64,000 bases of DNA, from NCBI GenBank assembly GCA_900539735.1, contig UQDE01000004.1:1-64000 (forward strand), given 5' to 3'. This DNA comes from an uncultured Collinsella sp. Lineage in GTDB: Bacteria; Actinomycetota; Coriobacteriia; Coriobacteriales; Coriobacteriaceae. This document shows positions 51,325 to 61,226 of the stretch, piece after piece. A program made the translations under genes and the position numbers. The notes beneath the pieces are model-generated. The model did no database searches. It saw nothing but the letters and a program-made list of their open reading frames with translations, and was not told where the DNA came from. Position 1 is the first letter of the stretch; each line of letters opens with the position of its first letter.

Positions 51325-54155
51325 TGGCTGCCAAACTCATCGATCTTTCCTTTACGCTCAACGGCCGCAAGGTCAAGGTTCAGATTGCCCCCGACACCAT
51401 GCTCTTTGCGCTTTTGCGCGAGCAGGGTTGCGCGTCGGTGCGCTGTGCCTGCGAAACCACCAACTGCGGCCTGTGCACGGTGTGGCTCGACGGCGACCCG
51501 GTGCTGAGCTGCTCGGTTCCCGCCGCCCGTGTTGAGGGCCGCTCCATCACCACGCTCGAGGGACTCAAGGTCGAGTCCGAGGCGCTCGCCCGTGCGATGG
51601 CTGCCGAAGGTGCCGAGCAGTGCGGTTTTTGCGCCCCCGGCCTCATCATGAACGTGCTGGCGCTTGCCCGCGCCGCCAAGGAGGACCCGAGCCTCGTCGC
51701 CACGCGCGAGGAGGTCTCGCGCCAGCTCGCCGGCAACCTCTGCCGCTGCAGCGGCTACGAGAGCCAGCTGCGTGCCATCGTGCGCTTCCTCAACGAGTCC
51801 GGCGTGCAGGTGGGCTTTGAGATGCCCGAGCTGCCGGTCAACGACACCAGCTGTGACGGTGTCTCCTACAAGCAGATCACCCATAAGCAGCCCAAGAAGG
51901 ACTCGAAGGCCCTGCTCGAGGGCCGTCCCGTCTACACGGGCGATATGGTGCCCGCCGGCGCGCTCATCGTCAAGCTCAAGCGCAGCCCGTATGCCCGCGC
52001 CAAGATCCGCTCCATCGACACGTCTCGCGCCCTGAAGGTGCCGGGCGTCGTGGGCGTCTACACCTATGAGGACGTGCCCAAGCGCCGCTTTACCATCGCC
52101 GGCCAGAGCTATCCGCAGCCGAGTCCCTACGACCGCCTGATCCTCGAGAACCTCGTTCGCTACCAAAACGAGGAGGTGGCGATCGTCGCCGCCGAGACCG
52201 AGGAGGCCGCCGACAAGGCGCTCAAGCTCATCAAGGTCGACTATGAGGTGCTCGAGCCCCTGCTCGACTTTACCAAGGCGCTCGATAACGACATCGTGGT
52301 CCACCCCGAGGGCGACGTGACCTTTATGTTCCCGCAGGGCGGCGACGTTGCTCGTAACCTGGTGTGCAGCGGTACCAGCGATTTTGGCGACTTGGACGAA
52401 GCCTTCGCCCAGAGCGACATCGTCTTTGAGCGCACCTACACCAGCCAGGCCACCCAGACCGCGCCCATGGAGACCTTCCGTGCCTTCGCGACGACCGACG
52501 CCTTCGGCCGCATTTCGGTGACCACCTCCACGCAGGTGCCCTTCCACGTGCGCCGCATGGTCGCGCAGTCGCTCGATATTCCGCAGTCGCAGGTGCAGGT
52601 CATTAAGCCGCGCATCGGCGGCGGCTTTGGCTCCAAGCAGACGGGCTGCTGCGAGATCTTCGTTGCGTTTGTGACGCAGCAGACCGGCCGTCCGAGCTAC
52701 TGCTGCTACACCCGTGAGGAGACTATCACCGCGGGCAACTCGCGCCACCAGATGCAGATGACCGTCAAGCTGGGCGCCATGAACGACGGCACCATCACGG
52801 CCATCGATTTGCACACGCTGTCCAACGCCGGCGCGTACGGCGAGCACGCCACCACGACGATCGGCCTTTCGGGCCACAAGAGCCTGCCGATCTACAACCA
52901 TGTGAAGGCGAGCCGCTTTAGGTGGGACGCCGTCTACACCAACACCAACCGCGGCGGCGCGTATCGCGGCTACGGTGCCACCCAGGGCCAGTTTGCCGTG
53001 GAGAGCGCCGTCAACGAGCTCGCCGACATGCTGCACATGGACCCCGCCGACCTGCGCCTTAAGAACATGGTGCGCGAGGGCGAGATCATGCCGCAGTACT
53101 ACAACGAGAAGCTCAACGCCTGTGCGCTCGACCGCTGCCTGCTGCGCGCGATGGACATGATCGGCTGGCGCGACAAGCCGCTGGCCGTCGACCTGGGCGA
53201 CCGCGTGCGAGCCCTGGGCTGCGCGCTCACCATGCAGGGCTCGGGCATCTCCAACGTGGATATCGCCGGCATCGACATGCGCCTTGAAGAGGACGGCTTC
53301 ATTACCATTGGCACCGGCGCCACCGATAACGGCATGGGCGTCGACACGATCCTGGCGCAGATTGCCGCCGAGGAGCTGGGCGTGGAGAGCTCGCTGATCG
53401 TGGTGCGCGGCGTGGACACCGACGTGTCGCCGTTCGACGCCGGCTCGTACGCGAGCTCGGGCACGTATGTGACGGGCCTTGCCGCCAAGAACGCCGCGAC
53501 TGAGCTGCGCGAGAAGATCTGCGCCAAGGCCGCCCGGATGTGGGACGTTGACGCCGTCGATGTGGTCTTTGATGGCCAGTACGTGCGCCTGTCCGACGAG
53601 CGTGCCGCGCGCGAGCAGAACCGTTACCTCACGCTGCGCGACTTTGCCAACCTGTGTGTCAAGAACATCGCCGGCGGCGACGCGCTGACCTCGCACGCCT
53701 CTGCCTGCCTGCCCGTTTCGCCTCCGCCGTTTATGGCCGGTATTGCCGAGGTCGAGGTCGACAAGGCCACCGGCAAGGTGACTGTGGTGGACTACGCGGC
53801 GGCCGTCGACTGCGGCACTGTGATCAACGAGGCGCTCGCGCGCGTCCAGGCCGAGGGCGGCATTGCCCAGGGCATCGGTCACGCGCTCTACGAGATTGTC
53901 GAGCACGACGACCGCGGCCGCCTGCGCACCGGCAACTTTATGAGCTACAAGCTGCCCACGCGCCTGGATATCGGCAGCATCCGCGTGGCCTTTGAGCCGA
54001 GCTACGAGCCGACGGGCCCGTTTGGCGCCAAGTCGATCGGCGAGGTCGTCATCAACACGCCGCTCGCCGCCGTTGCCTCGGCCGTGGCGCACGCCACCGG
54101 CCATCAGGTTCGCTCGCTGCCGATCACGCCCGAGAAGGCCCTGCTGGGGGAGTAG
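51324..54155 (+). CDS. Molybdenum hydroxylase, fused 2Fe-2S and Mo-binding subunits
   Basis: A 943-residue fusion. Residues 1-165 are the two-cluster 2Fe-2S domain ('CACETTNCGLCTVW', then 'CGFCAPGLIM' and 'CRCSGYESQL'). From about 185 on it is the molybdopterin subunit of xanthine dehydrogenase-like enzymes. 'PRIGGGFGSKQ', 'RGGAYRGYGATQGQFAVES' and the catalytic glutamate in 'FGAKSIGEVV' near the C-terminus are present. Purines or related N-heterocycles are the likely class of substrate. Such enzymes in anaerobes may carry labile selenium, but the marker genes yqeB and yqeC are not in this window. Confidence 0.92.
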   Translation: MAAKLIDLSFTLNGRKVKVQIAPDTMLFALLREQGCASVRCACETTNCGLCTVWLDGDPVLSCSVPAARVEGRSITTLEGLKVESEALARAMAAEGAEQCGFCAPGLIMNVLALARAAKEDPSLVATREEVSRQLAGNLCRCSGYESQLRAIVRFLNESGVQVGFEMPELPVNDTSCDGVSYKQITHKQPKKDSKALLEGRPVYTGDMVPAGALIVKLKRSPYARAKIRSIDTSRALKVPGVVGVYTYEDVPKRRFTIAGQSYPQPSPYDRLILENLVRYQNEEVAIVAAETEEAADKALKLIKVDYEVLEPLLDFTKALDNDIVVHPEGDVTFMFPQGGDVARNLVCSGTSDFGDLDEAFAQSDIVFERTYTSQATQTAPMETFRAFATTDAFGRISVTTSTQVPFHVRRMVAQSLDIPQSQVQVIKPRIGGGFGSKQTGCCEIFVAFVTQQTGRPSYCCYTREETITAGNSRHQMQMTVKLGAMNDGTITAIDLHTLSNAGAYGEHATTTIGLSGHKSLPIYNHVKASRFRWDAVYTNTNRGGAYRGYGATQGQFAVESAVNELADMLHMDPADLRLKNMVREGEIMPQYYNEKLNACALDRCLLRAMDMIGWRDKPLAVDLGDRVRALGCALTMQGSGISNVDIAGIDMRLEEDGFITIGTGATDNGMGVDTILAQIAAEELGVESSLIVVRGVDTDVSPFDAGSYASSGTYVTGLAAKNAATELREKICAKAARMWDVDAVDVVFDGQYVRLSDERAAREQNRYLTLRDFANLCVKNIAGGDALTSHASACLPVSPPPFMAGIAEVEVDKATGKVTVVDYAAAVDCGTVINEALARVQAEGGIAQGIGHALYEIVEHDDRGRLRTGNFMSYKLPTRLDIGSIRVAFEPSYEPTGPFGAKSIGEVVINTPLAAVASAVAHATGHQVRSLPITPEKALLGE

Positions 54156-54184
54156 CGGGTCAGCGAACAAGTCGTAATGGGCGG

Positions 54185-54209
54185 GGCGGGGCAACTCGTC
54201 CCGCCTTTT
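54185..54209 (+). terminator. Terminator after the xanthine dehydrogenase-like genes
   Basis: GGCGGGG (54185-54191) pairs with TCCCGCC (54199-54205) with one G-T pair, followed by TTTT. Confidence 0.7.
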
Positions 54210-54295
54210 GCACTCGTGGTGAGGTCGTGAGCTTGTAAAAGGTGTGCGTGCGCTTGCCGTTCGTATCTGCTATCATTCCTAGTCTGTGCGCTCAT

Positions 54296-54379
54296 GCGGG
54301 CGTGGCGGAATTGGTAGACGCGCCAGATTTAGGTTCTGGTGGGATTCCCGTGAAGGTTCGAGTCCTTTCGCCCGCACCA
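54296..54379 (+). tRNA. tRNA-Leu (anticodon TAG)
   Basis: The acceptor GCGGGCG/CGCCCGC, D-arm GGCGGAATTGGTAGACGCG and anticodon loop TTTAGGT (TAG) are clear. The class II long variable arm TGGGATTCCCGTG and T-loop GTTCGAGTC follow. CCA is encoded at 54377-54379. Confidence 0.97.
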
Positions 54380-54470
54380 ACGCATCTGCGTCGGCTTCGG
54401 CCGTCGCGACTCTTTGTTGCATAAAGGTACCAGCACCTCAGATAAGCTGGGCAGTATGAGGAGGAACGTG

Positions 54471-55769
54471 TTGAACATCACCGCTTCTGACGTCAGGGAC
54501 GCCAAGCTCACCGCTACGGTCACCATCCCGGCCGCCGACGTCGACGCCGCGATCAAGAAGGCCTACAAGGACACCGCCAAGAAGTACCGCTTCCCGGGCT
54601 TCCGTGCCGGCAAGGCTCCCCGTCCGGTCATCGATTCCGCTCTTGGCGCCGAGGCTACCCTCGCTCAGGCCACCAACGACCTGATCGCCGCCAACGAGCC
54701 CGCCGTCCTCAACGAGCTGGACATCGTCCCCACCAAGAGCGGTGACTACAAGGAGCTCGACCTCGCCAAGGATCACGAGGACTACACCTACACCGTCGAG
54801 TTCTCCCTGCGTCCCGCCGCTGAGCTCTCCTCCTTCGACGCTGTCGAGATCGAGATGCCCCCTGCGGAGGTCACCGAGTCCGAGATCAACAACCAGGTCG
54901 AGATGCTCCTCAACTACCGTGCCACCTTCGAGGACGTCGAGGGCCGCGCTGTCGAGTCCGAGGACTACGTTACCGTCGACCTCAAGGCCGTCGAGAACGC
55001 CGACAACTTTGCCGCCGAGGGCCGTATGCTCATCGCCGGTAGCGACAGCAACCCCGCCGAGTTCAACGAGGCTCTGATCGGCGCCAACGTTGACGACGTC
55101 AAGTCCGTCACCTGGACCGACGAGGCCGAGGAGGGCGAGGAGGCCGAGACCCACACCGTCGAGGTCACCGTCAAGGGCATCAAGGTCCGCAACACCCCCG
55201 AGCTCACCGACGAGCTCGTCAAGTCTGACTTTGGCTTCGACAGCATCGACGCTATGCGCGACGCCATCAAGATCGAGATCGAGCAGGACAAGGCTTCCCG
55301 CCTCCCGGCCGAGAAGGAGAACCGTTGCGTCTCCGCTCTCGCCGAGCGCCTGCAGCTCGACGAGATGGACGCCGACTACGAGCAGTCCGTCTTTGAGGAG
55401 CTTGGCCAGAACTTCCTGTCCAACCTCGCTGCCCGCGGCATGACGCTGGACACCTGGCTGCCCGCTTCCGGCCTGACCATGGAGCAGTTCATCGGCGACC
55501 TGCACAAGCAGGCCAACGACGTTGCCCGTGAGTCCCTGGCGCTCGACGCTCTCGCCCGTGAGCTCAAGATTGAGGTCACCGAGGACGACATCAACGCCGA
55601 GTTCGAGAAGGCTGGCGTCAAGGACGTCGAGGCTTCCAAGGCCGAGTTCATCGCCGATGGCCGCATGCCTGCCGTCCGCGAGTCCATCCGTCGCTCCAAG
55701 GCCGTCGATCACCTGGTCGAGAACGCCAAGGTGACTGAGGTCGACGAGACCGCCAAGGACGCCGAGTAA
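54471..55769 (+). CDS. tig: Trigger factor
   Basis: A 432-residue ribosome-bound chaperone that meets nascent chains at the exit tunnel. The ribosome-docking segment 'KYRFPGFRAGKAPRPVID' (around 38-55) holds the GFRxGKxP signature. A FKBP-like domain (about 150-240) and the alpha-helical C-terminal arm domain follow. I choose TTG 54471 because GAGGAGG ends 5 nt before it and proteins in this family begin close to 'NITASDVRDAKL'. ATG 54456 or GTG 54468 would overlap that Shine-Dalgarno. clpP and clpX follow, a common order. Confidence 0.94.
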   Translation: MNITASDVRDAKLTATVTIPAADVDAAIKKAYKDTAKKYRFPGFRAGKAPRPVIDSALGAEATLAQATNDLIAANEPAVLNELDIVPTKSGDYKELDLAKDHEDYTYTVEFSLRPAAELSSFDAVEIEMPPAEVTESEINNQVEMLLNYRATFEDVEGRAVESEDYVTVDLKAVENADNFAAEGRMLIAGSDSNPAEFNEALIGANVDDVKSVTWTDEAEEGEEAETHTVEVTVKGIKVRNTPELTDELVKSDFGFDSIDAMRDAIKIEIEQDKASRLPAEKENRCVSALAERLQLDEMDADYEQSVFEELGQNFLSNLAARGMTLDTWLPASGLTMEQFIGDLHKQANDVARESLALDALARELKIEVTEDDINAEFEKAGVKDVEASKAEFIADGRMPAVRESIRRSKAVDHLVENAKVTEVDETAKDAE

Positions 55770-55845
55770 TTCTCGCCACCTTGCACGCGAGCGCATGTAT
55801 GTGCCCGTGATGGGGTAAAGTTATAAGCCGGTTATCCGGTTGCTT

Positions 55846-55890
55846 CGTACGGTGCCAGCCAATGCATAGCATGCGGGCACCGTACGTTTG
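55846..55890 (+). terminator. Terminator after tig
   Basis: CGTACGGTGCC (55846-55856) pairs perfectly with GGCACCGTACG (55876-55886), then TTTG. The short T-tract may allow partial readthrough into clpP. Confidence 0.7.
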
Positions 55891-55931
55891 TCTAGAGCCA
55901 CTATTGGTCCGTAAGAGAAATGGAGATGCGT

Positions 55932-56552
55932 ATGATCGCTAAGTTCGATTCCGCCCTCGTGCCATACGTTATCGAGCAGACGCCGCGCGGCGAGCGCAGC
56001 TACGATATCTATTCGCGCCTGCTCAACGACCGCATCATCTTCTTGGGCGAGGAGATCAACTCCGTCAGCGCCAACCTGGTCGTTGCCCAGCTGCTGCATC
56101 TTGAGAGCCAGGATGCCGAGAAGGATATCTCGCTCTACATCAATTCGCCCGGTGGCGAGGTTTACTCTGGCCTGGCGATTCTTGACACCATGAACTTCAT
56201 CAAGCCGCAGGTCTCCACCATCTGCGTCGGTATGGCCGCGTCTATGGCTGCCGTGCTGCTTTCGGCCGGCGCCAAGGGCAAGCGCTTCTGCCTGCCGCAC
56301 TCCAAGGTCATGATTCACCAGCCCAGCGGCGGTGCCCAGGGTCAGCAGACCGAGATCGAGATCGTGGCCGAGGAGATCAAGAAGACCCGCCGCGAGCTCA
56401 ACCAGATCCTGTCCGATGCCTCGGGCCAGCCGATCGAGAAGGTCCAGGCCGACACCGAGCGCGACAACTACCTGACCGCTGCCGAGGCCCTCGACTACGG
56501 CCTGATCGACCGTATCGTCACCTCGCGCGATCTCGCCGCGAAGGACGCCTAG
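55932..56552 (+). CDS. clpP: ATP-dependent Clp protease proteolytic subunit ClpP
   Basis: A 206-residue serine peptidase forming the tetradecameric chamber that degrades proteins unfolded by ClpX. The catalytic serine is in '[13 protein letters not shown]' (around 98), the histidine in '[18 protein letters not shown]' (around 123), and the aspartate in the C-terminal third. The ATG at 55932 is preferred because GGAG lies 6 nt upstream; ATG 55920 and 55926 are in frame but poorly spaced. clpX starts 1 nt after its stop. Confidence 0.95.
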   Translation: MIAKFDSALVPYVIEQTPRGERSYDIYSRLLNDRIIFLGEEINSVSANLVVAQLLHLESQDAEKDISLYINSPGGEVYSGLAILDTMNFIKPQVSTICVGMAASMAAVLLSAGAKGKRFCLPHSKVMIHQPSGGAQGQQTEIEIVAEEIKKTRRELNQILSDASGQPIEKVQADTERDNYLTAAEALDYGLIDRIVTSRDLAAKDA

Positions 56553-56553
56553 G

Positions 56554-57963
56554 ATGGCAGGAAACATGCAGGACAACTTTGACGAGAATGGCAACCCCAT
56601 CCGCTGCTCCTTCTGCGGAAAAGAGCAGGGGCAGGTTCGCCGCCTTGTAAAGGGTCCGACCAACATCTTTATCTGCGACGAGTGCGTTGCCGCCTGCTCC
56701 GAGATCCTTGAGGAGTCGCTGGCTTCGGACTTTATGGACGCTGCCCGCAACGGCAAGCTGCCGGGCTTCCTCAACGACCACGGCCAGGCTGCCGGGCAGC
56801 CTGCCGTGGATCCCGAGGCCGAGGGCTTTGAGCTCGAGGACGATGCCCGCCAGGTCATTACGCATGTGCCGACGCCGCACGAGATCTATGACGAGCTTTC
56901 GGCCTATGTTATGGGCCAGGAGGACGCCAAGCGCGCCATGTCGGTGGCCGTGTACAACCACTATCGTCGCGTGATCGAGGGCGGCGCCGCGGTGTCTGCC
57001 TTTGACGACGACATGGGCTCGCAGTTCGACGACGATATGGACGAGGTAGAGCTCGCCAAGTCCAACATCTTGCTGCTCGGTCCCACCGGTACCGGTAAGA
57101 CCCTGCTGGCCCAGACGCTCGCGCGCATCCTCGAGGTGCCGTTTGCCATCGCCGACGCCACTGCGCTTACCGAGGCCGGCTACGTTGGCGAGGACGTGGA
57201 GAACATCCTGCTCAAGCTCATCAATGCTGCCGATGGCGATATTGAGCGCGCTCAGGTGGGCATTATCTACGTGGACGAGATCGACAAGATCGCCCGCAAG
57301 GCCGAGAACCTCTCCATTACCCGCGATGTCTCGGGCGAGGGCGTTCAGCAGGCGCTGCTTAAGATTCTTGAGGGCACGGTGGCCAGCGTTCCGCCCACTG
57401 GCGGCCGCAAGCATCCCCAGCAGGAGCTGCTGCAGATCGACACGACCAATATCCTGTTCATCTGTGGCGGTGCCTTTGTGGGTCTGGACAAGATTATCGC
57501 CGATCGCGTGGGCAACAAGGGCGTGGGCTTTAACTCCGAGATCGCCGGCCCCACCTCGGTCGACGAGAACGACCTGCTGCGCCAGGTGCTCCCGCAGGAC
57601 CTCAACGCCTTTGGCATGATTCCCGAGTTCGTTGGCCGCACGCCTGTCGTAACCCAGACGCAGGCGCTCGACGAGGACGACCTGGTGTCGATTCTGACCG
57701 AGCCCAAGAACGCCGTGGTGCGCCAGTACCGTAAGATGTTCCAGCTTGAGGACGTTGAGCTTGAGTTTGAGGACGCGGCCCTGCACGAGATCGCCCGCAT
57801 GGCGCTCGCCCGCAAGACCGGCGCCCGCGGCCTGCGCTCCATCTGCGAGGACGTGCTGCAGCAGACGATGTTCGACCTGCCCAGCGAGGAGGGTGTTTCC
57901 AAGGTCGTTGTGACCGAAGCCTCCGTAAAGGGCGAAGAGCAGCCCCAGCGCATCTACGGCTAA
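56554..57963 (+). CDS. clpX: Clp protease ATP-binding subunit ClpX
   Basis: A 469-residue AAA+ unfoldase feeding ClpP. The N-terminal zinc finger is '[12 protein letters not shown]' with '[10 protein letters not shown]' (about 17-48). Walker A is 'GPTGTGKT' near 175, Walker B '[10 protein letters not shown]' near 240, and '[10 protein letters not shown]' is the pore/sensor region. The ClpP-binding loop lies in the C-terminal half. About 40 extra residues separate the zinc finger from the AAA+ domain. ATG 56554 is 1 nt after clpP; ATG 56566 is an alternative with AGGA closer. A perfect terminator follows. Confidence 0.95.
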   Translation: MAGNMQDNFDENGNPIRCSFCGKEQGQVRRLVKGPTNIFICDECVAACSEILEESLASDFMDAARNGKLPGFLNDHGQAAGQPAVDPEAEGFELEDDARQVITHVPTPHEIYDELSAYVMGQEDAKRAMSVAVYNHYRRVIEGGAAVSAFDDDMGSQFDDDMDEVELAKSNILLLGPTGTGKTLLAQTLARILEVPFAIADATALTEAGYVGEDVENILLKLINAADGDIERAQVGIIYVDEIDKIARKAENLSITRDVSGEGVQQALLKILEGTVASVPPTGGRKHPQQELLQIDTTNILFICGGAFVGLDKIIADRVGNKGVGFNSEIAGPTSVDENDLLRQVLPQDLNAFGMIPEFVGRTPVVTQTQALDEDDLVSILTEPKNAVVRQYRKMFQLEDVELEFEDAALHEIARMALARKTGARGLRSICEDVLQQTMFDLPSEEGVSKVVVTEASVKGEEQPQRIYG

Positions 57964-57984
57964 ACCAGCCTAAAACGTGTTTGC

Positions 57985-58022
57985 AAATAGCCTCCGACCA
58001 CCCGCGGTCGGAGGCTATTTTA
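57985..58022 (+). terminator. Terminator after clpX
   Basis: AAATAGCCTCCGACC (57985-57999) pairs perfectly with GGTCGGAGGCTATTT (58006-58020), T-rich tail TTTTAT. Confidence 0.92.
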
Positions 58023-58115
58023 TATATACGCAATAACCCCAACTACCTGTGTTATTCTGTGTGTTTGTTTAAAGTCTCAGCAAAGTCCATTCAGACTGAA
58101 GTAATCGATACCTAA

Positions 58116-58229
58116 GGCGTGTCCGCCTGCTTGGTTTTCGTAGATTCCGCACGAGCCGAAGAGCACTAAATGTGCTCTTCGTGCGAGCCCAGGACCTGAC
58201 CGAGCGAAAACCAAGCAGGCGGACACGCC
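58116..58229 (+). repeat. Structured element E1 upstream of valS
   Basis: Perfect 25-bp outer arms (58116-58140, starting GGCGTGTCCGCCTGCTTGG, and 58205-58229) enclose a 64-nt core. The core has TTCCGCACG, the hairpin AGCACTAAATGTGCT with flanking GA/TC pairs, and TGCGAGCCCAGGAC. The same core recurs inverted after valS with different arms. It ends 20 bp before the valS start and is not a T-box: no AGGGTGG block is present. Confidence 0.85.
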
Positions 58230-58249
58230 GACGGGCAAGGGAGAGATAT

Positions 58250-60946
58250 ATGGAAGAAATGCCCAAGAACTACGATCCGTCGACCAACGAGCCGGCGATC
58301 CTGCAGAAGTGGCTCGACGGCGGCTACTACAAGCGCCGTGAGGGCGTGGGCGACTGCACCGTCACCATTCCGCCTCCCAATGTGACCGGCAAGCTCCACA
58401 TGGGCCACGCCACCGATGACTCCATCCAGGATGCCATTGTCCGTATGGCCCGCATGCGCGGCAAGTCCACGCGCTGGGTGCTCGGCACCGACCACGCCGG
58501 TATCGCCACGCAGACCAAGGTCGACAAGAAGCTCAAGAGCGAGGGCATCAGCCGCCTGGAGATTGGCCGCGACAAGTTTGTCGACGCCTGCTGGGATTGG
58601 ACCCACGAGTACGGCGGCATCATCGTCGAGCAGATCAAGCGCATGGGCTGCTCCGTCGACTTCGACAACGAGCGCTTTACCATGGACGAGGATTACGCCC
58701 AGGCCGTGCGCAAGGTCTTCTGCGACTGGTACCACGACGGCTTGATCTATCGCGGCAAGCGCATCGTCAACTGGTGCCCCAACTGCACCACCGCCATCTC
58801 GGACGACGAGGCCGAGTACAAGGACGAGAAGGGCCACCTGTGGCACCTGCGCTACCCGCTGACCGAGCCGGTCAACGGCCAGGACTACATCGTCGTCGCC
58901 ACCACGCGTCCCGAGACCATGCTCGGCGACACGGGCGTCGCCGTTTCCCCGAAGGACCCCGAGAAGGCCGCCTTTGTGGGTAAGACCGTCAAGCTCCCCA
59001 TCGTCGACCGCGAGATTCCCATCTTTGAGGATTGGCATGTCGACGCTAACTTTGGTTCCGGCTTCGTTAAGGTCACCCCTGCCCACGACCCCAACGACTA
59101 CGCCATGGGTCAGGCTCACGACCTGCCGCAGATCAACATCTTCGACGAGCACGCGGTGGTCGTCGAAGGCTACGGCGAGTTCACCGGCATGAACCGCGAC
59201 GAGTGCCGCGAGGCCGTCATCAAGTGGTTCGAGGAGCACGACCTGCTCGATCACGTCGAGGACCTCGATCACTCCGTCATGCACTGCTACCGTTGCGACG
59301 CCGCACTGGAGCCGTGGCTGTCCGAGCAGTGGTTCGTCGCCGTCGATAAGCTCAAAGGGCCGGCGCTCGACGCCGTCAACTCTGGCAAGGTCACCTTCCA
59401 CCCCGCGCGTTGGACGCAGACCTACACCACCTGGATGGAGAACCTTAAGGACTGGTGCATCAGCCGCCAGCTGTGGTGGGGCCACCGCATCCCCGTGTTC
59501 TACTGCGAGGACTGCGGCTGGGAGGACGCTCTTACCGAGGACACCGATGTGTGCCCCAAGTGCGGCGGCCATCATGTGCATCAGGACGAGAACGTGCTGG
59601 ACACCTGGTTCAGCTCGCAGCTGTGGACCTTCGCCACGCAGGGCTGGCCGCAAAAGCCGGAGCTGCTCGAGGGACATCACCCCACGACGGCGCTCGTCAC
59701 CGCCCGCGACATCATCGCGCTGTGGGTCGCCCGCATGGTCATGAGCTCGCTGTACTTCCTGGACGAGGTGCCGTTTAAGGACGTCGTCATCTACCCGACG
59801 ATTCTTGCCAAGGACGGAAGCCGTATGTCCAAGTCCAAGGGCAACGGCGTTGACCCCATGGACCTCATTGGCATGTACGGCGCCGACGCCATGCGCTACA
59901 ACCTGCTCACGCTGTGCACCAACAATCAGGACGTCAAGTTCGACGCGAACATCGACAAGAAGACTAAGAAGCTTATCGACAGTCCGCGTACCGAGCAGGC
60001 CAAGTCGTTTGTGACCAAGATCTGGAACGCGAGCCGCTTCCTGCTCATGAACATGGAGGGCTACACGCCCGGCGAGCCCGTCGTGGAGACGCCGGCAGAC
60101 GCTTGGATGTTCAGCCGCCTGGCCAAGGCCGTGAAGATGGTCACCGAGGGTATCGAGAACTACACCTTTGGCGACATGGCCCGCGGCGTGCAGCAGTTCT
60201 TCTGGAACGAGGTCTGCGACTGGTACGTCGAGGTCACCAAGGCCCGCTTGAAGGGCGAGGGCCGTCTGCAGGCGCAGCGCAACCTGATTTTTGTGCTTGA
60301 CACCTCCATTCGCCTGATGCACCCGCTCATGCCGTTTGTCACCGAGGAGATCTGGGACAACATGCCGGCGAGTGTGCTCGATCTGGACGCCGAAGGCAAC
60401 GTGAACCGCGCCGAGGCGCTCATGATCGCCAAGTGGCCCGAGCCCGCCGACTACGCTAAGTATGTTGACGAGGACGCCGAGCGCGCGTTTGAGCTGTGCC
60501 GCGCCGTCGTTTCCGCCGCCCGCGCCACGCGTTCGCGTTACCGCTTGAGCCCCAAGGCCGAGCTCGACGTGGTCGTGCGCGCCGGTGCCGAGGACATCGA
60601 GAAGCTCGAGAGCCTGCGCTCGACGATTGAGCCGCTGGCGAACACTGCTTCTCTGGTCATGGGCACCGACGTTGAGAAGCCGGCTGCGAGCATCGCCGTG
60701 GTCGATAGCGGCGTCGAGGTCTTTGTGGTGCTCGAGGGCAAGGTCGACCTTACGGCCGAGAAGGCACGCCTGGAGAAGGAGATTGCCGCGGCCCAGAAGG
60801 AGCTCGCCGGCTGCGAGAAGACACTCGCCAACGAGGGCTTCGTGGCCAAGGCCGCGCCCGCCGTGGTCCAGAAGAAGAGGGACCGTGCAGCTGAGCTCAA
60901 GGAGATCCTGGCGGCGCTGACTGCGCAGGTTGCTGACTTCTCGTAG
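58250..60946 (+). CDS. valS: Valyl-tRNA synthetase
   Basis: An 898-residue class I aminoacyl-tRNA synthetase charging tRNA-Val. The HIGH-type motif is 'PPPNVTGKLHMGHATDDS' (around 42-59) and the KMSKS motif 'GSRMSKSKGNGVDP' (around 523-536). An editing domain lies between them, and the C-terminal coiled-coil arm ('DLTAEKARLEKEIAAAQKEL') ends the protein. ATG 58250 has AAGGGAGAG 5 nt upstream; an open frame further 5' crosses the structured element and is rejected. The gene is flanked on both sides by related palindromic elements. Confidence 0.97.
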   Translation: MEEMPKNYDPSTNEPAILQKWLDGGYYKRREGVGDCTVTIPPPNVTGKLHMGHATDDSIQDAIVRMARMRGKSTRWVLGTDHAGIATQTKVDKKLKSEGISRLEIGRDKFVDACWDWTHEYGGIIVEQIKRMGCSVDFDNERFTMDEDYAQAVRKVFCDWYHDGLIYRGKRIVNWCPNCTTAISDDEAEYKDEKGHLWHLRYPLTEPVNGQDYIVVATTRPETMLGDTGVAVSPKDPEKAAFVGKTVKLPIVDREIPIFEDWHVDANFGSGFVKVTPAHDPNDYAMGQAHDLPQINIFDEHAVVVEGYGEFTGMNRDECREAVIKWFEEHDLLDHVEDLDHSVMHCYRCDAALEPWLSEQWFVAVDKLKGPALDAVNSGKVTFHPARWTQTYTTWMENLKDWCISRQLWWGHRIPVFYCEDCGWEDALTEDTDVCPKCGGHHVHQDENVLDTWFSSQLWTFATQGWPQKPELLEGHHPTTALVTARDIIALWVARMVMSSLYFLDEVPFKDVVIYPTILAKDGSRMSKSKGNGVDPMDLIGMYGADAMRYNLLTLCTNNQDVKFDANIDKKTKKLIDSPRTEQAKSFVTKIWNASRFLLMNMEGYTPGEPVVETPADAWMFSRLAKAVKMVTEGIENYTFGDMARGVQQFFWNEVCDWYVEVTKARLKGEGRLQAQRNLIFVLDTSIRLMHPLMPFVTEEIWDNMPASVLDLDAEGNVNRAEALMIAKWPEPADYAKYVDEDAERAFELCRAVVSAARATRSRYRLSPKAELDVVVRAGAEDIEKLESLRSTIEPLANTASLVMGTDVEKPAASIAVVDSGVEVFVVLEGKVDLTAEKARLEKEIAAAQKELAGCEKTLANEGFVAKAAPAVVQKKRDRAAELKEILAALTAQVADFS

Positions 60947-60965
60947 GTCTTACTGAGGGGCGCGT

Positions 60966-61066
60966 CCCGACGCTTTGCTCGCTACTGCGAACAGTCCTGC
61001 GCAAGACGGACAGCACATTTAGTGCTGTCCTTTGCGTGCGGAACTTGTATCGAGCAAAGCGTCGGG
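60966..61066 (-). repeat. Structured element E2 downstream of valS (inverted relative to E1)
   Basis: Perfect 16-bp outer arms (CCCGACGCTTTGCTCG, 60966-60981, and 61051-61066) enclose a 69-nt core. Read on the minus strand the core has TTCCGCACG, AGCACTAAATGTGCT and TGCGCAGGAC, as in E1. The hairpin is extended by GGAC/GTCC where E1 has GAAG/CTTC, a set of compensatory changes. Confidence 0.85.
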
Positions 61067-61172
61067 CCGCTCCTAGTGCGGTTACGTGGTTGTTTGCATC
61101 TGGCATGTAAGGGCTACTTGGTCATGGCCTTGATCTCGCTGCAAAGCGGTGTTTGGCTGATATTATGTATGG

Positions 61173-61205
61173 GAGGGGCTCGTTGTTTATTGCGGGCCTC
61201 TTTTT
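61173..61205 (+). terminator. Hairpin with T-tract before folC
   Basis: GAGGGGCTCG pairs with CGGGCCTC with one bulged G, then TTTTT. It ends 21 nt before the folC start. It may terminate upstream transcription or attenuate folC. Confidence 0.6.
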
Positions 61206-61226
61206 ATGTTGAGGGGACTTTGGGTT

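Noticed and set aside
54242..54424. Small protein 'AGVAELVDAPDLGSG'
   Set aside because: This is the translation of tRNA-Leu, a common annotation artefact.
58023..58249. T-box riboswitch before valS
   Set aside because: The AGGGTGGNACCGCG box and specifier loop are absent; the structure is the E1 palindromic element.
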